Source: JBAXLO01 sp037134755
GTDB lineage: Bacteria > Bacteroidota > Bacteroidia > Bacteroidales > JACABE01
Reading direction: 5' to 3'
Length of the DNA: 31,352 bases
Assembly: GCA_037134755.1 (NCBI GenBank)
Contig: JBAXLO010000027.1
Span: 1 to 31,352, forward strand
A program made the position numbers and the translations under genes. Under the pieces are notes generated by a model that did not search any database, was not told the DNA's origin, and saw only the letters and a list, made by a program, of their open reading frames with translations. Below are positions 16,050 to 25,319 of the stretch, piece by piece (positions within the stretch are counted from its first letter, which is position 1; every line of letters begins with the position of its first letter).

Positions 16050-16841
16050 TTAGAAGGTCTTAAAATGAATATGATCTATTTTCTTATAATCTGCATTAGT
16101 AGCAGTTAAAACTGATAAAGAATAAGCTTTAATTAATAATGCAGTATCTACAACACCTTTCTTACTTTCATATAATACTACATCTCTACCTGTTAATGAA
16201 TTTGTATATAATGGAGTTTCTAATTTTACAGCTGAATTGGTATCTTTCAATGCAGTTTCTTTTATTGTTAAAGCATCTATAGTTAAATCTTCTTCATTAG
16301 GATTATAAAGTGGTTCTGTATTAAGGAGTACTAATAGTTTTGAGAAATTAGTTTCATTTGAATCAAAGCCTTGTTGTGAAACTGATATTTTCTTAATTTC
16401 TTCAATTGTAGATTTCTGTATAGCTTCATTTGCTAATATTTCTGGAGCAACAACTGCTGTTTCAACATCTGTTTTCCCAACTACTGGAGTTACAACTTTT
16501 TTCGCACGTCCTCCCTGTATTTTACGATTTATAGTTCTAGCATTTGCTATCGTTTCATCACTAGCTCCACAAGCTATTAATGCGTTTATTATGCGTGTAC
16601 ACAACGACTTAAGAAATTTATATTCAGCTTTACGCAAATTCCTTACTTTATTATAATCGGTAAAAGTCGAATTTACCAAACTCATTTGGGCTTTCGCCAA
16701 ATTAAGTTTAATTGTTAAATTTCCAATAGTTAGCATTTGATTCGTGGGATTATATTTTGCCCCCATCGCAATACAATAACCAAGTATTGATTCAAAATTT
16801 GCAACATTTACTGCATTACCTGAATGTGGTTCCTTTTTCAT
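16050..16841 (-). CDS. Orphan protein with internal duplication, unknown function
   Basis: A 263-residue protein with no signal peptide or membrane segment. Two halves share a pattern: NF at 15-16 and 165-166, YNP at 30-32 and 179-181, LTI at 37-39 and 186-188, and LTIK at 42-45 and 191-194, with nearly identical spacing. Each half continues into predicted helices. A basic hinge (INRKIQGGRAKK, about 104-115) and a Val/Ala/Glu-rich linker join them. I recall similar uncharacterised proteins in Bacteroidota but cannot name a family. It is single-gene, sits after parE in the position where parC might be expected, has its own terminator, and is followed by the 21-bp ATACAT array. The basic hinge would allow nucleic-acid binding, which is speculation. 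Confidence 0.75.
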   Translation of the reverse strand: MKKEPHSGNAVNVANFESILGYCIAMGAKYNPTNQMLTIGNLTIKLNLAKAQMSLVNSTFTDYNKVRNLRKAEYKFLKSLCTRIINALIACGASDETIANARTINRKIQGGRAKKVVTPVVGKTDVETAVVAPEILANEAIQKSTIEEIKKISVSQQGFDSNETNFSKLLVLLNTEPLYNPNEEDLTIDALTIKETALKDTNSAVKLETPLYTNSLTGRDVVLYESKKGVVDTALLIKAYSLSVLTATNADYKKIDHIHFKTF

Positions 16842-17054
16842 TTTTTAAATTTTAAATATTTTCGAACATTTATTTCTGATTGTCTTTAATTTTATTGATG
16901 ATAATGAATAGTCATACTCTTTATTTCAATTAAAGTTACAACTATCTTTAATTATTAACACATTAATTTATAATGTTTTTCAGGAGTGGTTATCCTTAAT
17001 ATATTATCTTTTTAAAAAAATTAAACTTTTATTAAAATATTAAATAAATACAAA

Positions 17055-17084
17055 CGGTCCTCACCATAAAAATGATGAAGACCG
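17055..17084 (-). terminator. Probable terminator after parE
   Basis: CGGTC at 17055-17059 and GACCG at 17080-17084 enclose further pairing (TCA/TGA, CAT/ATG) around AAAA. On the minus strand it follows the parE stop by 28 bases and runs into T-rich sequence. The rest of the spacer to 16842 shows no clear -7 box for the orphan gene. Confidence 0.65.
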
Positions 17085-17112
17085 CTAATATTTTTTGAGT
17101 TTTAATAAGAAT

Positions 17113-18969
17113 TTAAGCTACTTTATTTGCAGTCTCAACCATGTCGAGTTCTACTCTTAGATTATCAATTATAAAATTTTGGCGATCCGGAGTATTTTTA
17201 CCCATATAAAAAGAAAGTATTTCATGTATTGAAGCATCTTTACTCAGTATAACAGGCTCTAAACGTATCTGTGCACCTATAAAATGACGAAACTCATCTG
17301 GAGAAATCTCACCTAAACCTTTAAACCTTGTAATCTCAGGATTAGCACCTAATTGTTTTAATGCATTAATGCGTTCTTCTTCCGAATAGCAATAAAAAGT
17401 CTTTTGTTTATTCCTACATCTAAACAATGGTGTCTGAAGTATATAAATATGTCCGGCTTTAACAAGATCAGGAAAAAACTGTAGAAAGAAAGTAAGCATA
17501 AGTAATCGGATATGCATCCCATCAACATCAGCATCAGTAGCAATTACAATATTATTATATCTTAAATTATCAATATCCTCATCAATATTAAGTGCAGATT
17601 GCAGAAGATTAAATTCTTCGTTTTCGTAAACAACTTTTTTAGTAAGACTAAAACAATTTAAAGGTTTACCCTTTAAACTAAATACTGCTTGTGTGTTAAC
17701 ATCTCTCGATTTAGTAATTGAACCACTAGCAGAATCACCTTCTGTGATAAAAAGTGTAGTCTCTAATCTACGTTCATCATTACTATTATAATGTACACGA
17801 CAATCTCTAAGCTTTTTATTATGAAGACTAACCTTTTTGGCACTATCTTTAGCAGCTTTCTTAATACTAGCTAGGTCTTTACGTTCTTTTTCTGAAGCAA
17901 GTATCTTGCGCAATAAAGCTTCAGCAGTATCAGTATTAATATGTAGATAATTGTCAAGATTTCTTTTAACGATATCATTAATATAATTCCTTACCGTCTG
18001 ACCATTAGGTTCAATATTCATTGATCCTAATTTAGTTTTAGTTTGAGATTCAAATACAGGTTCCTGTATCTTAATACTTACAGCTGCAACTATTGAACTT
18101 CTAATATCACTAGGTTCAAAATCTTTCTTATAAAACTCTCGAATTGTCTTTACAATGGCTTCACGGAAAGCTGCTTGATGTGTTCCTCCTTGTGTAGTGT
18201 GTTGCCCATTAACAAATGAATAATAATCTTCAATATACTGTGTTGAACTATGTGTAAAAGCAACCTCAAAATCCCCTTCTTTCAAATGAATGATAGGATA
18301 AAGAGTAGTACCATTAATATTATTCTCAAGTAAATCAAGCAAACCATTTTTGGCAGATATCTTAGTACCGTTGAAATTAATAATCAAACCATTGTTAAGG
18401 TAAGCATAATTCCACAACATCTTCTCAATATATTCCAGAATAAAATGATAATGCCCAAATACTTCTTCATCAGGAGTAAAAGTAATAATAGTACCATCTT
18501 TTAAATCTGTTTTAACGATACCTGTATCATTAACTAAAACTCCTTTCTTAAAGTCAACAGTTTTAGTCTTAAAATCTCTTATAGCCTGAACTTTAAAATC
18601 AGATGCCATTGCATTTACTGCTTTAGACCCTACCCCATTTAAACCAACAGCCTTTTTAAAAACATTTGAATCATATTTAGCTCCTGTATTGATAGAAGCC
18701 ACGCATTCAACAATCTTCCCTAACGGAATTCCTCTGCCATAATCTCTAATCCTGACAGTTTGTTCGCGAATTTCAACTTCAATAAGCCGCCCATACCCCA
18801 TTACAAATTCATCGATGGCATTATCAATTGATTCTTTAATCAACACATAAATACCATCATCCTGAGAAGCGCCATCGCCAAGTTTCCCAATATACATTCC
18901 GGGACGTAAACGGATGTGTTCGTTCCATACAAGTGAGCGAATACTGTCTTCAGTATAATCTGTAACCAT
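17113..18969 (-). CDS. parE: DNA topoisomerase IV subunit B
   Basis: A 618-residue type IIA topoisomerase ATPase/TOPRIM subunit. The GHKL ATPase has ESIDNAIDEF (Glu 46, Asn 50), DYGRGIP at 77-82 and GLNGVGSKAVNA at 109-120. The transducer domain carries the QTK-type loop lysine region SQTKTKLGS. The TOPRIM domain has EGDSASGS (Glu 410) and the metal-binding DADVD at 479-483, followed by FKGLGEISPDEF. The N-terminus (TEDSIRSLVWNEHIRLRPGMYIG) and overall length match the ParE-type enzymes of Bacteroidota better than GyrB, but the two families are close. With ParC it would decatenate replicated chromosomes. No parC follows; an orphan gene lies downstream instead. Confidence 0.88.
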   Translation of the reverse strand: MVTDYTEDSIRSLVWNEHIRLRPGMYIGKLGDGASQDDGIYVLIKESIDNAIDEFVMGYGRLIEVEIREQTVRIRDYGRGIPLGKIVECVASINTGAKYDSNVFKKAVGLNGVGSKAVNAMASDFKVQAIRDFKTKTVDFKKGVLVNDTGIVKTDLKDGTIITFTPDEEVFGHYHFILEYIEKMLWNYAYLNNGLIINFNGTKISAKNGLLDLLENNINGTTLYPIIHLKEGDFEVAFTHSSTQYIEDYYSFVNGQHTTQGGTHQAAFREAIVKTIREFYKKDFEPSDIRSSIVAAVSIKIQEPVFESQTKTKLGSMNIEPNGQTVRNYINDIVKRNLDNYLHINTDTAEALLRKILASEKERKDLASIKKAAKDSAKKVSLHNKKLRDCRVHYNSNDERRLETTLFITEGDSASGSITKSRDVNTQAVFSLKGKPLNCFSLTKKVVYENEEFNLLQSALNIDEDIDNLRYNNIVIATDADVDGMHIRLLMLTFFLQFFPDLVKAGHIYILQTPLFRCRNKQKTFYCYSEEERINALKQLGANPEITRFKGLGEISPDEFRHFIGAQIRLEPVILSKDASIHEILSFYMGKNTPDRQNFIIDNLRVELDMVETANKVA

Positions 18970-18986
18970 TTTATTTAAATTTTCAA

Positions 18987-18994
18987 CAAAATTA
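18987..18994 (-). promoter_or_regulatory. Putative -7 box (TAATTTTG) for parE
   Basis: TAATTTTG on the minus strand lies 17 bases before the parE ATG. It would give parE its own promoter in the 105-base gap after the polysaccharide operon, with a very short leader. Confidence 0.45.
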
Positions 18995-19074
18995 AGTATT
19001 CTATGCTTATGATTTCGATATTTTTCTATTTATTTATCAACTGAATGATGTTGAAAAATGAAAAGAGCAAGTAA

Positions 19075-20349
19075 TCAGTCTGTAATTGTTTTCTTAAATG
19101 AAACCATTAATAAAAAAGAAGAAAAGAATGCATAAAAAACAACTCCTGCCTGGTTCTCTAACATAGATTCTACAAGTATATTAATAAAGAAAATAAGGAG
19201 GAAGAAAACATATATCATATTATTCCTTTTAATTGCATAAATCAAAGGTAAAATAATACTTGCCAATAGAGTTAAAAAACCTAATATTCCTATTGAAATA
19301 AATGTCTGAAGAAATTGATTATGTGCATTAAGTTTATGATCATAAGTGAACCAAAGTTTCTTTTCTTTATATTTCTCCATCAAAACATCTTTTACATCTC
19401 CAGTGCCAACACCCATTATAAAGTTGTCTTTAATTATATCAGTCGATGCTTTCCAAATCAGTATTCTATCTGATGTACTTTCTCCGGTTTCCTTTATATC
19501 ATTACTATTTTGTGATACTACACTAAAAGCAACTTTTAACCTGTTTAATGATGAAGGAACTAAAGTAAATATCCCAATACATAAAATAATAATAGCAGCA
19601 AGTAAAGAAACTCCTAACTTTAGTCGCTTTTGTTTTATAATTAAATATATAATAAATATAAGATACGTAAGTAGCATGCTTATTATACCTGCTTTCGAAC
19701 TTAGAAGAATAATAACAATTGATAAGAAAACTATATAAATTTTAAATCTATTTTTGTATTTTGCTGCTGTATAATGAATATCGTTAAAAAGCATAGTTAA
19801 CATAGCCATTATTGCAAAATTAAAATACATAGCTAAATAAGTAGGATGAAAACCCATAGTCCCACTTAAGCGAGCATATAAAAAATGTCCTGTATCATGA
19901 TCTTTAAAGAAGTATTGATATGCAGCAGATATTAAACAAATAAGTGTATTTAAAACAACACCGGTAATAAAATAAGTAAGTACTTTAAATATATTTTCAT
20001 TCTTATAATACTTAAAATCTGTAGTTGAGAATATTAAGGGAAAGATAATAAGTGAAAGCTTAACCTGTAAATCAAATCCTGCATATGTAAAATTCTTAGT
20101 AAAAATTAAACCAATTAGATAAAGAAAATAGATAGCAGACAGACTGAACAGAAAGACTCTTTTTTTATCATTAACAACAAGTTTAAATCTTTCTTTAAAT
20201 TTCCCTTCCAAAAACCAAAAAAGGATTATTGCAATAATTAGATAGGTAGATATCATTTTATTAACAGGGATAAAGAAAACGAGACAATAAATTAGAGACT
20301 CCTTGAATACGTGAGAAACAGCTGGTATTACTGAAAGTTTATACTTCAT
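19075..20349 (-). CDS. O-antigen ligase/polymerase-like membrane protein (Wzy_C type)
   Basis: A 424-residue integral membrane protein with about ten to eleven hydrophobic segments. It has the large loop typical of the O-antigen ligase (RfaL/WaaL) and Wzy_C family, including MGVGTGDVKDVLMEKY and HNQFLQTFISIGILG, where the histidine of the H-N-x-F motif is characteristic. Members either polymerise repeat units or ligate glycan to a lipid acceptor, and sequence alone does not separate the two. Its start overlaps the end of the epimerase gene by 11 bases (ATGAAGTATAA), showing co-translation. It is the last gene of the polysaccharide operon. Confidence 0.85.
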   Translation of the reverse strand: MKYKLSVIPAVSHVFKESLIYCLVFFIPVNKMISTYLIIAIILFWFLEGKFKERFKLVVNDKKRVFLFSLSAIYFLYLIGLIFTKNFTYAGFDLQVKLSLIIFPLIFSTTDFKYYKNENIFKVLTYFITGVVLNTLICLISAAYQYFFKDHDTGHFLYARLSGTMGFHPTYLAMYFNFAIMAMLTMLFNDIHYTAAKYKNRFKIYIVFLSIVIILLSSKAGIISMLLTYLIFIIYLIIKQKRLKLGVSLLAAIIILCIGIFTLVPSSLNRLKVAFSVVSQNSNDIKETGESTSDRILIWKASTDIIKDNFIMGVGTGDVKDVLMEKYKEKKLWFTYDHKLNAHNQFLQTFISIGILGFLTLLASIILPLIYAIKRNNMIYVFFLLIFFINILVESMLENQAGVVFYAFFSSFLLMVSFKKTITD

Positions 20350-21496
20350 TCGTAAATGTATTAATTATTTCGCTACATATAAACTCTGAAGCTTTACCAT
20401 CACCAAAAATTGAAGGAAAACTAAAGTCATCTTTACTTAAGAGTTTTTCAACAGCTGTAGTAATTTTCTTATAATCTGCATCTGCAATTATCGAACTACC
20501 ATGTTCAACAAGTTCAACCCATTCTGTTTGCGGTCTTAAAATTACACAAGGTTTCTTTAAGAAATAAGCTTCTTTTTGTACACCACCCGAATCAGTTATT
20601 ATCATTTTAGAATGCTGTTCTAATTGAATCATATCCAAAAATGAAACCGGTTCAATAATCTTTAAATGATTATTAGAATTTAATCTTGAATATACTTCTG
20701 AATGAAGGTTTTTATTCAATAATTTTGAAGTCCGAGGATGAAGAGGAATAATAAAATCAACACTAAACTTATCAGCAACATCCATCATTGCTTTAAAAAT
20801 AGAAGATAAACGTTCAGGATTATCAGTATTATTATCCCTATGAATTGTTGATAAAATATAATTACCTTCTTTAATATTTTCTTTTTGAAGAATATCGCTT
20901 TTTTGAGAAGCAACATTTGAAAAATACAAAGTGTTATCAAACATTATATCACCACAATGATATATTTTTGGATTATCAGCAGTAAAAGGAGGAATATTAT
21001 CAGTTTTAAACCCCTCTTTAACTAAATTATTATAACCTGTTTTAGTTGGAGAAAATAACAAAGTAGCACTGTGGTCGCACATTATCCTATTTAATTCTTC
21101 TGGCATTGATTTATTATACGAACGTAAACCTGCTTCGATATGAACTATCGGGCAATGTATCTTGGAAGCCGCAATAGCACCTGCTAAAGTAGAATTTGTA
21201 TCCCCATAAAGTATGATACAATTTGGTTTTTCATTTATTATAATGGTTTCAATACCTTTTATCATTTCAGCAGTCTGATTACCATGTGTACCTGAACCAA
21301 CATTTAAATTATAATCAGGTTTAGGTATCTGAAGTTCTTCAAAAAACACTTCCGACATATTTTGATCATAATGCTGTCCGGTATGAACTATTATTTCAGA
21401 AATAGCATTAGTATAATTTTCTCTTATAGCTCTACTAATTGCTGATGCCTTTATTATTTGTGGCCTCGCTCCTATTATTGTAAGTACTTTAATCAT
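20339..21496 (-). CDS. UDP-N-acetylglucosamine 2-epimerase family (non-hydrolysing)
   Basis: A 385-residue enzyme of the WecB/WbpI/FnlC epimerase family that inverts C2 of a UDP-N-acetylhexosamine. It shows IIGARPQIIKASAISRAI, HTGQHYDQNMSEVFFEEL, HIEAGLRSYNKSMPEELNR, NTDNPERL, and TDSGGVQKEAYFLKKPC. The following TEWVELVEHG resembles WbpI- and FnlC-type enzymes more than WecB, which usually has TTERPE. The substrate could therefore be a modified sugar nucleotide and not plain UDP-GlcNAc; that is inference. The ATG shares one base with the stop of the upstream glycosyltransferase (TAATG). Confidence 0.9.
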   Translation of the reverse strand: MIKVLTIIGARPQIIKASAISRAIRENYTNAISEIIVHTGQHYDQNMSEVFFEELQIPKPDYNLNVGSGTHGNQTAEMIKGIETIIINEKPNCIILYGDTNSTLAGAIAASKIHCPIVHIEAGLRSYNKSMPEELNRIMCDHSATLLFSPTKTGYNNLVKEGFKTDNIPPFTADNPKIYHCGDIMFDNTLYFSNVASQKSDILQKENIKEGNYILSTIHRDNNTDNPERLSSIFKAMMDVADKFSVDFIIPLHPRTSKLLNKNLHSEVYSRLNSNNHLKIIEPVSFLDMIQLEQHSKMIITDSGGVQKEAYFLKKPCVILRPQTEWVELVEHGSSIIADADYKKITTAVEKLLSKDDFSFPSIFGDGKASEFICSEIINTFTNEV

Positions 21497-22719
21497 TATT
21501 TATTTTCATTTAAAAACTCCCAAAATTCGTGTGCAATAATATCTCTCGAAAAATATTGCTTCACGTAATCGTAACCATTATTCCCTAATTCAATTAATTT
21601 ATCCGGATTATTATAAGCATCAGTTATTTTATCTGCTAAGTCAATATAATTTTCAGGTTCATAAGCTAAGCCTGCTTTTGCATCATCAATAAATAGCTCT
21701 TTAGCTTCTCCTTCCACGCCTAGCATTATCGCTTTTCTCATTGCTAGAACTTCAAAGATCTTAGAAGGAATTGCACCTTTAAATAAATCCAATTTTTTTA
21801 ATGGTATAATCGAAATGTTTATAGCCTTTAGAACATTAGGAATTTCACTTTTAGATATTAAATCAAAGAAGTAAACATTATCTAAGCCTTTTTCTTCTTT
21901 TATTTTTAGTAAAGTTTCTTTAACAGGCCCACTTCCTATAAATACGAATTTAATATATTTATTTTCTTTTATGTTATCTGCTGCATATAATATAGTTTCC
22001 AATCCTTGAGCATGACCTATTATACCTGCATATAATGCAATAAAATCATCACTTTTAAAACCATTCTTTTCTCTCCAATCCGATTGAATTTTATCGTTAT
22101 CATATAATTTAATATCAACTCCATTTTTAAGCCAATATACTTTCTTGTTAGGAAAACGATCAGATATATCTTTAACTATTCCTTGTGTTTGTCCTGTAAT
22201 TAATTTAGATTTCCTGTATAAAAACTCTTCTAATTTAGTTGTAATTCCTAATAGAAACTTATTTGTTATTAATCCCAACTTCTCAGCACTTTCGGGCCAT
22301 AAATCAGAGACATTAAATATAAGATTACTCCTTTTAAATTTTGATAGCAAATAAGCAGTAATTCCAAGAAATAATGGTGGTGATTCACATAAAATAAAAT
22401 CTGTTTTCTTTGTTTTAAATATTCCAAATATTAAGGAAGTAAAAACAAAGGAGAAGTAATTTAATAGTCTTAAAACAATATTCTTTTTATTTGAAACAAA
22501 AATCCAGGAACGATGTACTGTAATCCCTTCAATTTGCTCTTTATAATAGATTTTGTTTTTATATGCTTTGTGAATTACCATTTGAGGATAATTAGGCATT
22601 GCAGTAAAAACTGTAACATCTATACCTTTATTCTTTAAACGTACAGCAAGTTCAAACAATCTGTTTTGAGGAGCTCCAACTTCAGGAGGAAAATATTGTG
22701 TTAATATTAGTAATTTCAA
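21496..22719 (-). CDS. Glycosyltransferase family 4 (WbuB-like)
   Basis: A 407-residue GT-B glycosyltransferase. The N-terminus ILTQYFPPEVGAPQNRLFELA with VTVFTAMPNYPQ is typical of the WbuB-like GT4 group. The C-terminal Rossmann half has YAGIIGHAQGLETIL, FIGSGP, and the nucleotide-sugar region IPSKIFEVLAMRKAIMLGVEGE (the E-x7-E element). WbuB in E. coli is linked to N-acetyl-L-fucosamine transfer next to FnlC; here it likewise sits beside a FnlC/WbpI-like epimerase, which hints at a similar sugar but does not prove it. It acts at the cytoplasmic face on a lipid-linked intermediate. Confidence 0.88.
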   Translation of the reverse strand: MKLLILTQYFPPEVGAPQNRLFELAVRLKNKGIDVTVFTAMPNYPQMVIHKAYKNKIYYKEQIEGITVHRSWIFVSNKKNIVLRLLNYFSFVFTSLIFGIFKTKKTDFILCESPPLFLGITAYLLSKFKRSNLIFNVSDLWPESAEKLGLITNKFLLGITTKLEEFLYRKSKLITGQTQGIVKDISDRFPNKKVYWLKNGVDIKLYDNDKIQSDWREKNGFKSDDFIALYAGIIGHAQGLETILYAADNIKENKYIKFVFIGSGPVKETLLKIKEEKGLDNVYFFDLISKSEIPNVLKAINISIIPLKKLDLFKGAIPSKIFEVLAMRKAIMLGVEGEAKELFIDDAKAGLAYEPENYIDLADKITDAYNNPDKLIELGNNGYDYVKQYFSRDIIAHEFWEFLNENK

Positions 22720-22758
22720 TTGGTTACTTACTATTAAAGATTATACTTAATATTATTA

Positions 22759-23292
22759 TTATAAATTTGAGAATGAATTAATATGTTGCCCTATGGAAGT
22801 TGTTATTTTATCAGCAATTACTGATCTACTCCCAACTAAGGTACCAATTGAAAGATGAACATGATTACCTATTTTACAATCATGATCAATTATTACACCT
22901 GCATTTACAATAGTATTTATACCTATCATACAAGATGTATTAATGAATGTTTTAGCCATTATAACAGTTCCTTCTTCTATAGCTACATTTGGACAAATTG
23001 TTGCTGAAGGATGAATAATAATAGCAGCTTTACAATATTTTACAGCTTCATTATATATTTGCTCACGTATTAAATTATTGCCAATTGCTATTATAAAAAA
23101 ATCAGCGACATCTCCTAAATTATGCAATTCATTTTGGTTTAATACTACTTTATAATTGCCTGAAATCACACTACCTATAGAAAGTGCAGTATCTACAAAC
23201 CCTACAATTTCATATTTATCTTGAGCTAATATTGCATCTATAAGAACTCTCCCATGTCCTCCCCCACCTATCAAAACTATTTTAGGTTTCAT
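22759..23292 (-). CDS. Sugar acetyltransferase, NeuD/PglD-like, short C-terminus
   Basis: A 177-residue protein. The N-terminal Rossmann-like part has KIVLIGGGGHGRVLIDAI. Left-handed beta-helix hexapeptides follow (IIHPSATICPNVAIEEGTVI, then NTIVNAGVIIDHDCKIGNHV), ending HLSIGTLVGSRSVIADKITT. This family acetylates amino or hydroxyl groups of nucleotide sugars or glycans. The usual length is 200-215 residues; here the final coils (GAGAVV..) are missing and the next gene begins 39 bases on, so there is no decayed remnant. It may be a naturally short variant. The start overlaps the preceding glycosyltransferase stop by four bases (ATGA). Confidence 0.82.
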   Translation of the reverse strand: MKPKIVLIGGGGHGRVLIDAILAQDKYEIVGFVDTALSIGSVISGNYKVVLNQNELHNLGDVADFFIIAIGNNLIREQIYNEAVKYCKAAIIIHPSATICPNVAIEEGTVIMAKTFINTSCMIGINTIVNAGVIIDHDCKIGNHVHLSIGTLVGSRSVIADKITTSIGQHINSFSNL

Positions 23293-24368
23293 TTCTTTTT
23301 TATTAATGAATAATACTTTTCTTCAACAACTTTCATATTATTTGCCCATATTGCCCGCTCTTTTATAATAACATCATTGATTTTAATAGCTTTATCTTGT
23401 AGTTCATTATAATTATTAAAAGAATTTAAAATTATATTCGACAGACTATCTACAGCATCAATCTTAACTAAAAAACCATTTTCTCCATCATTAATCCACT
23501 GTATATTTGCTGCAATATCTGTTGCTATACAAAGTACTCCACAAGCCATTGCTTCATTTAACGAAATATTATTTCCATCCGACAAAGATACACTAATAAA
23601 TAGGTGTGATTGATTTAAAATTTCCGCAATCTGTAATTGAGGTATTTTACCATAAAAAGTAGTACAATCTTTAAGATTCAAATCAACAACCATTTGTTCT
23701 AAAGCTTTTCTTTGGGAGCCATCTCCAATTAAATTTAATTGAATATTAGGTATGCTTTTTTTAATATCGGAAACAGCTTTTAATAAATGAGGAATATTAT
23801 ATACAGTTTCAAAATTACGTGTACTTGTTATTACAAATTTATCATTAGACAATTGCCTGTTATTCGTATTAAATACATTAATATCGATACCAAATGGAAC
23901 TACTGACACCTTCGATTCTTTTGCTCCTAATTCAATTATTGCTGATTTCATATGCTCAGCCATAGTAGTAATCCAGCTTGCTCTTTTAAATACAAATTTC
24001 AATAATAATTTTAAAATAAAAGATTCTTGTGGACTTATTAAAATATCCGAACCTAAAGTTGTAACTATATAAGGCTTAAAAAAACATAATGCCCCGGTAA
24101 TTCCATAGCTGGTAGCATAATGTGAATGGAATATATCTGGTTTAATCTCTTTAAGAATTTTTCTAATTTTCGGAACAGCAAGTAATGTTTTCCAATTACC
24201 CCCTGATACAGAAATATCACCGACATCAATAAAATGTACTATAGCAGAATCTAATTTAGTATTCCTAAAAGTAATAAGATGGATTTCATGCCCTTGTTGC
24301 TTAAAATAATCACACCATCTTTTAGTATGAATACTAATTCCATCAGCTAAAAAACATATTTTAAGCAT
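23289..24368 (-). CDS. Glycosyltransferase family 4
   Basis: A 359-residue GT-B enzyme with the order expected of family GT4. The acceptor-side N-terminal domain has ICFLADGISIHTKRWCDYFKQ and HSHYATSYG. The donor-side domain has LIGDGSQRKALEQM, TTFYGKIPQLQIAEIL, and SLNEAMACGVLCIATDIAAN, where the E-x7-type nucleotide-sugar element is intact, followed by NGFLV. The donor sugar is not predictable. It overlaps the NeuD-like gene by four bases and is 48 bases after the GT2 gene. Confidence 0.9.
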   Translation of the reverse strand: MLKICFLADGISIHTKRWCDYFKQQGHEIHLITFRNTKLDSAIVHFIDVGDISVSGGNWKTLLAVPKIRKILKEIKPDIFHSHYATSYGITGALCFFKPYIVTTLGSDILISPQESFILKLLLKFVFKRASWITTMAEHMKSAIIELGAKESKVSVVPFGIDINVFNTNNRQLSNDKFVITSTRNFETVYNIPHLLKAVSDIKKSIPNIQLNLIGDGSQRKALEQMVVDLNLKDCTTFYGKIPQLQIAEILNQSHLFISVSLSDGNNISLNEAMACGVLCIATDIAANIQWINDGENGFLVKIDAVDSLSNIILNSFNNYNELQDKAIKINDVIIKERAIWANNMKVVEEKYYSLIKKK

Positions 24369-24416
24369 TATTTACCATTTTTATTTATAATTAGATTCTT
24401 ATTATTAAATAGATTT

Positions 24417-25319
24417 TTAATAAGGGGGATTAAATATTTTTAATAATATATGAGCATAAGCTTGAGATTTTTTCCAATAAATCGTTTTAAAAGGTGCCAA
24501 TGCAGTAAAAATAATTAATTTTAATATTACATGATAAACACTTAGTACAAAGATTCCCAAATAAGTGATTTTGTTTTCATACTTTTTTAAAAACTTTATT
24601 TTACTAAAAATCTGATTTGATAATGAAACTTTATAATTCTTTTTAGCACTTTGTCCAACATGGTGTATTACTTTGGCTTCAGGGAAATACAACAATTTCA
24701 TATTGGCTTTTTTTGCCCTATAGCAAAACTCTATATCTTCTATCCAAAACATAGATTCATCAAGCATGCCAATTTTTGCAAACACCTCTTTTTTAAAGAA
24801 CATAGCTGCACCTGAAAAACTTTCAGCTTCAAAAGATTTATTTAAATCCTTATCACTATAACTTTTATATTCTAAAAATTTCTTTAAATAATGCATTTCA
24901 CAAAACAAACTCCAAAGTGTTGGAAATCTCCATGCACTTATCTGTAGTGATAAACCTGTATCTAATAACATTGGAGCAATAATATCCAATTCAGGATTAT
25001 GCTCCATCTGATTAAATAATTTACTCAAAGCATCATCCAGTATTTCTGTATCAGGGTTAAGCATAAAAATATATTTCCCTTTTGCTATCTCAAATCCTTG
25101 ATTATTAGCAGCAGGAAAACCCGCATTATGTTTATTTTCAATTATTATAACTTCTGGATATTCTTCTTTAATTGCTTCTACACTTCCGTCAGTTGAATTA
25201 TTATCAACAATAATAATTTCAAGTTTTAATAAAGACTTATTATTTTCATAAATAGTCTTTAAACATTTTAATATAAAATGCTTAACATTATAGTTTACGA
25301 TTATTATTGATATATCCAT
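24417..25319 (-). CDS. Glycosyltransferase family 2 (rhamnosyltransferase-like)
   Basis: A 300-residue GT-A enzyme. The N-terminal motif ISIIIVNYNVKHFILKCL, EIIIVDNNSTDGSVEAI and NKHNAGFPAANNQGFEIAKG lead to the metal-binding site in FMLNPDTEIL (the DxD equivalent). FSGAAMFFKKEVFAKIGMLDE and FWIEDIEFCYRAKKAN follow, the latter with the catalytic ED. The C-terminus has a hydrophobic stretch (YLGIFVLSVYHVILKLIIFTA) that may tether it to the inner membrane. This pattern is that of WbbL-like rhamnosyltransferases, though the sugar is not certain. It starts one base after the stop of the polymerase-like gene. Confidence 0.9.
   Translation of the reverse strand: MDISIIIVNYNVKHFILKCLKTIYENNKSLLKLEIIIVDNNSTDGSVEAIKEEYPEVIIIENKHNAGFPAANNQGFEIAKGKYIFMLNPDTEILDDALSKLFNQMEHNPELDIIAPMLLDTGLSLQISAWRFPTLWSLFCEMHYLKKFLEYKSYSDKDLNKSFEAESFSGAAMFFKKEVFAKIGMLDESMFWIEDIEFCYRAKKANMKLLYFPEAKVIHHVGQSAKKNYKVSLSNQIFSKIKFLKKYENKITYLGIFVLSVYHVILKLIIFTALAPFKTIYWKKSQAYAHILLKIFNPPY

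Noticed and set aside
22759..23292. Frameshifted acetyltransferase
   Set aside because: Only 39 bases separate it from the next gene and they encode no missing hexapeptide coils, so a short natural form is more likely than a recent break.
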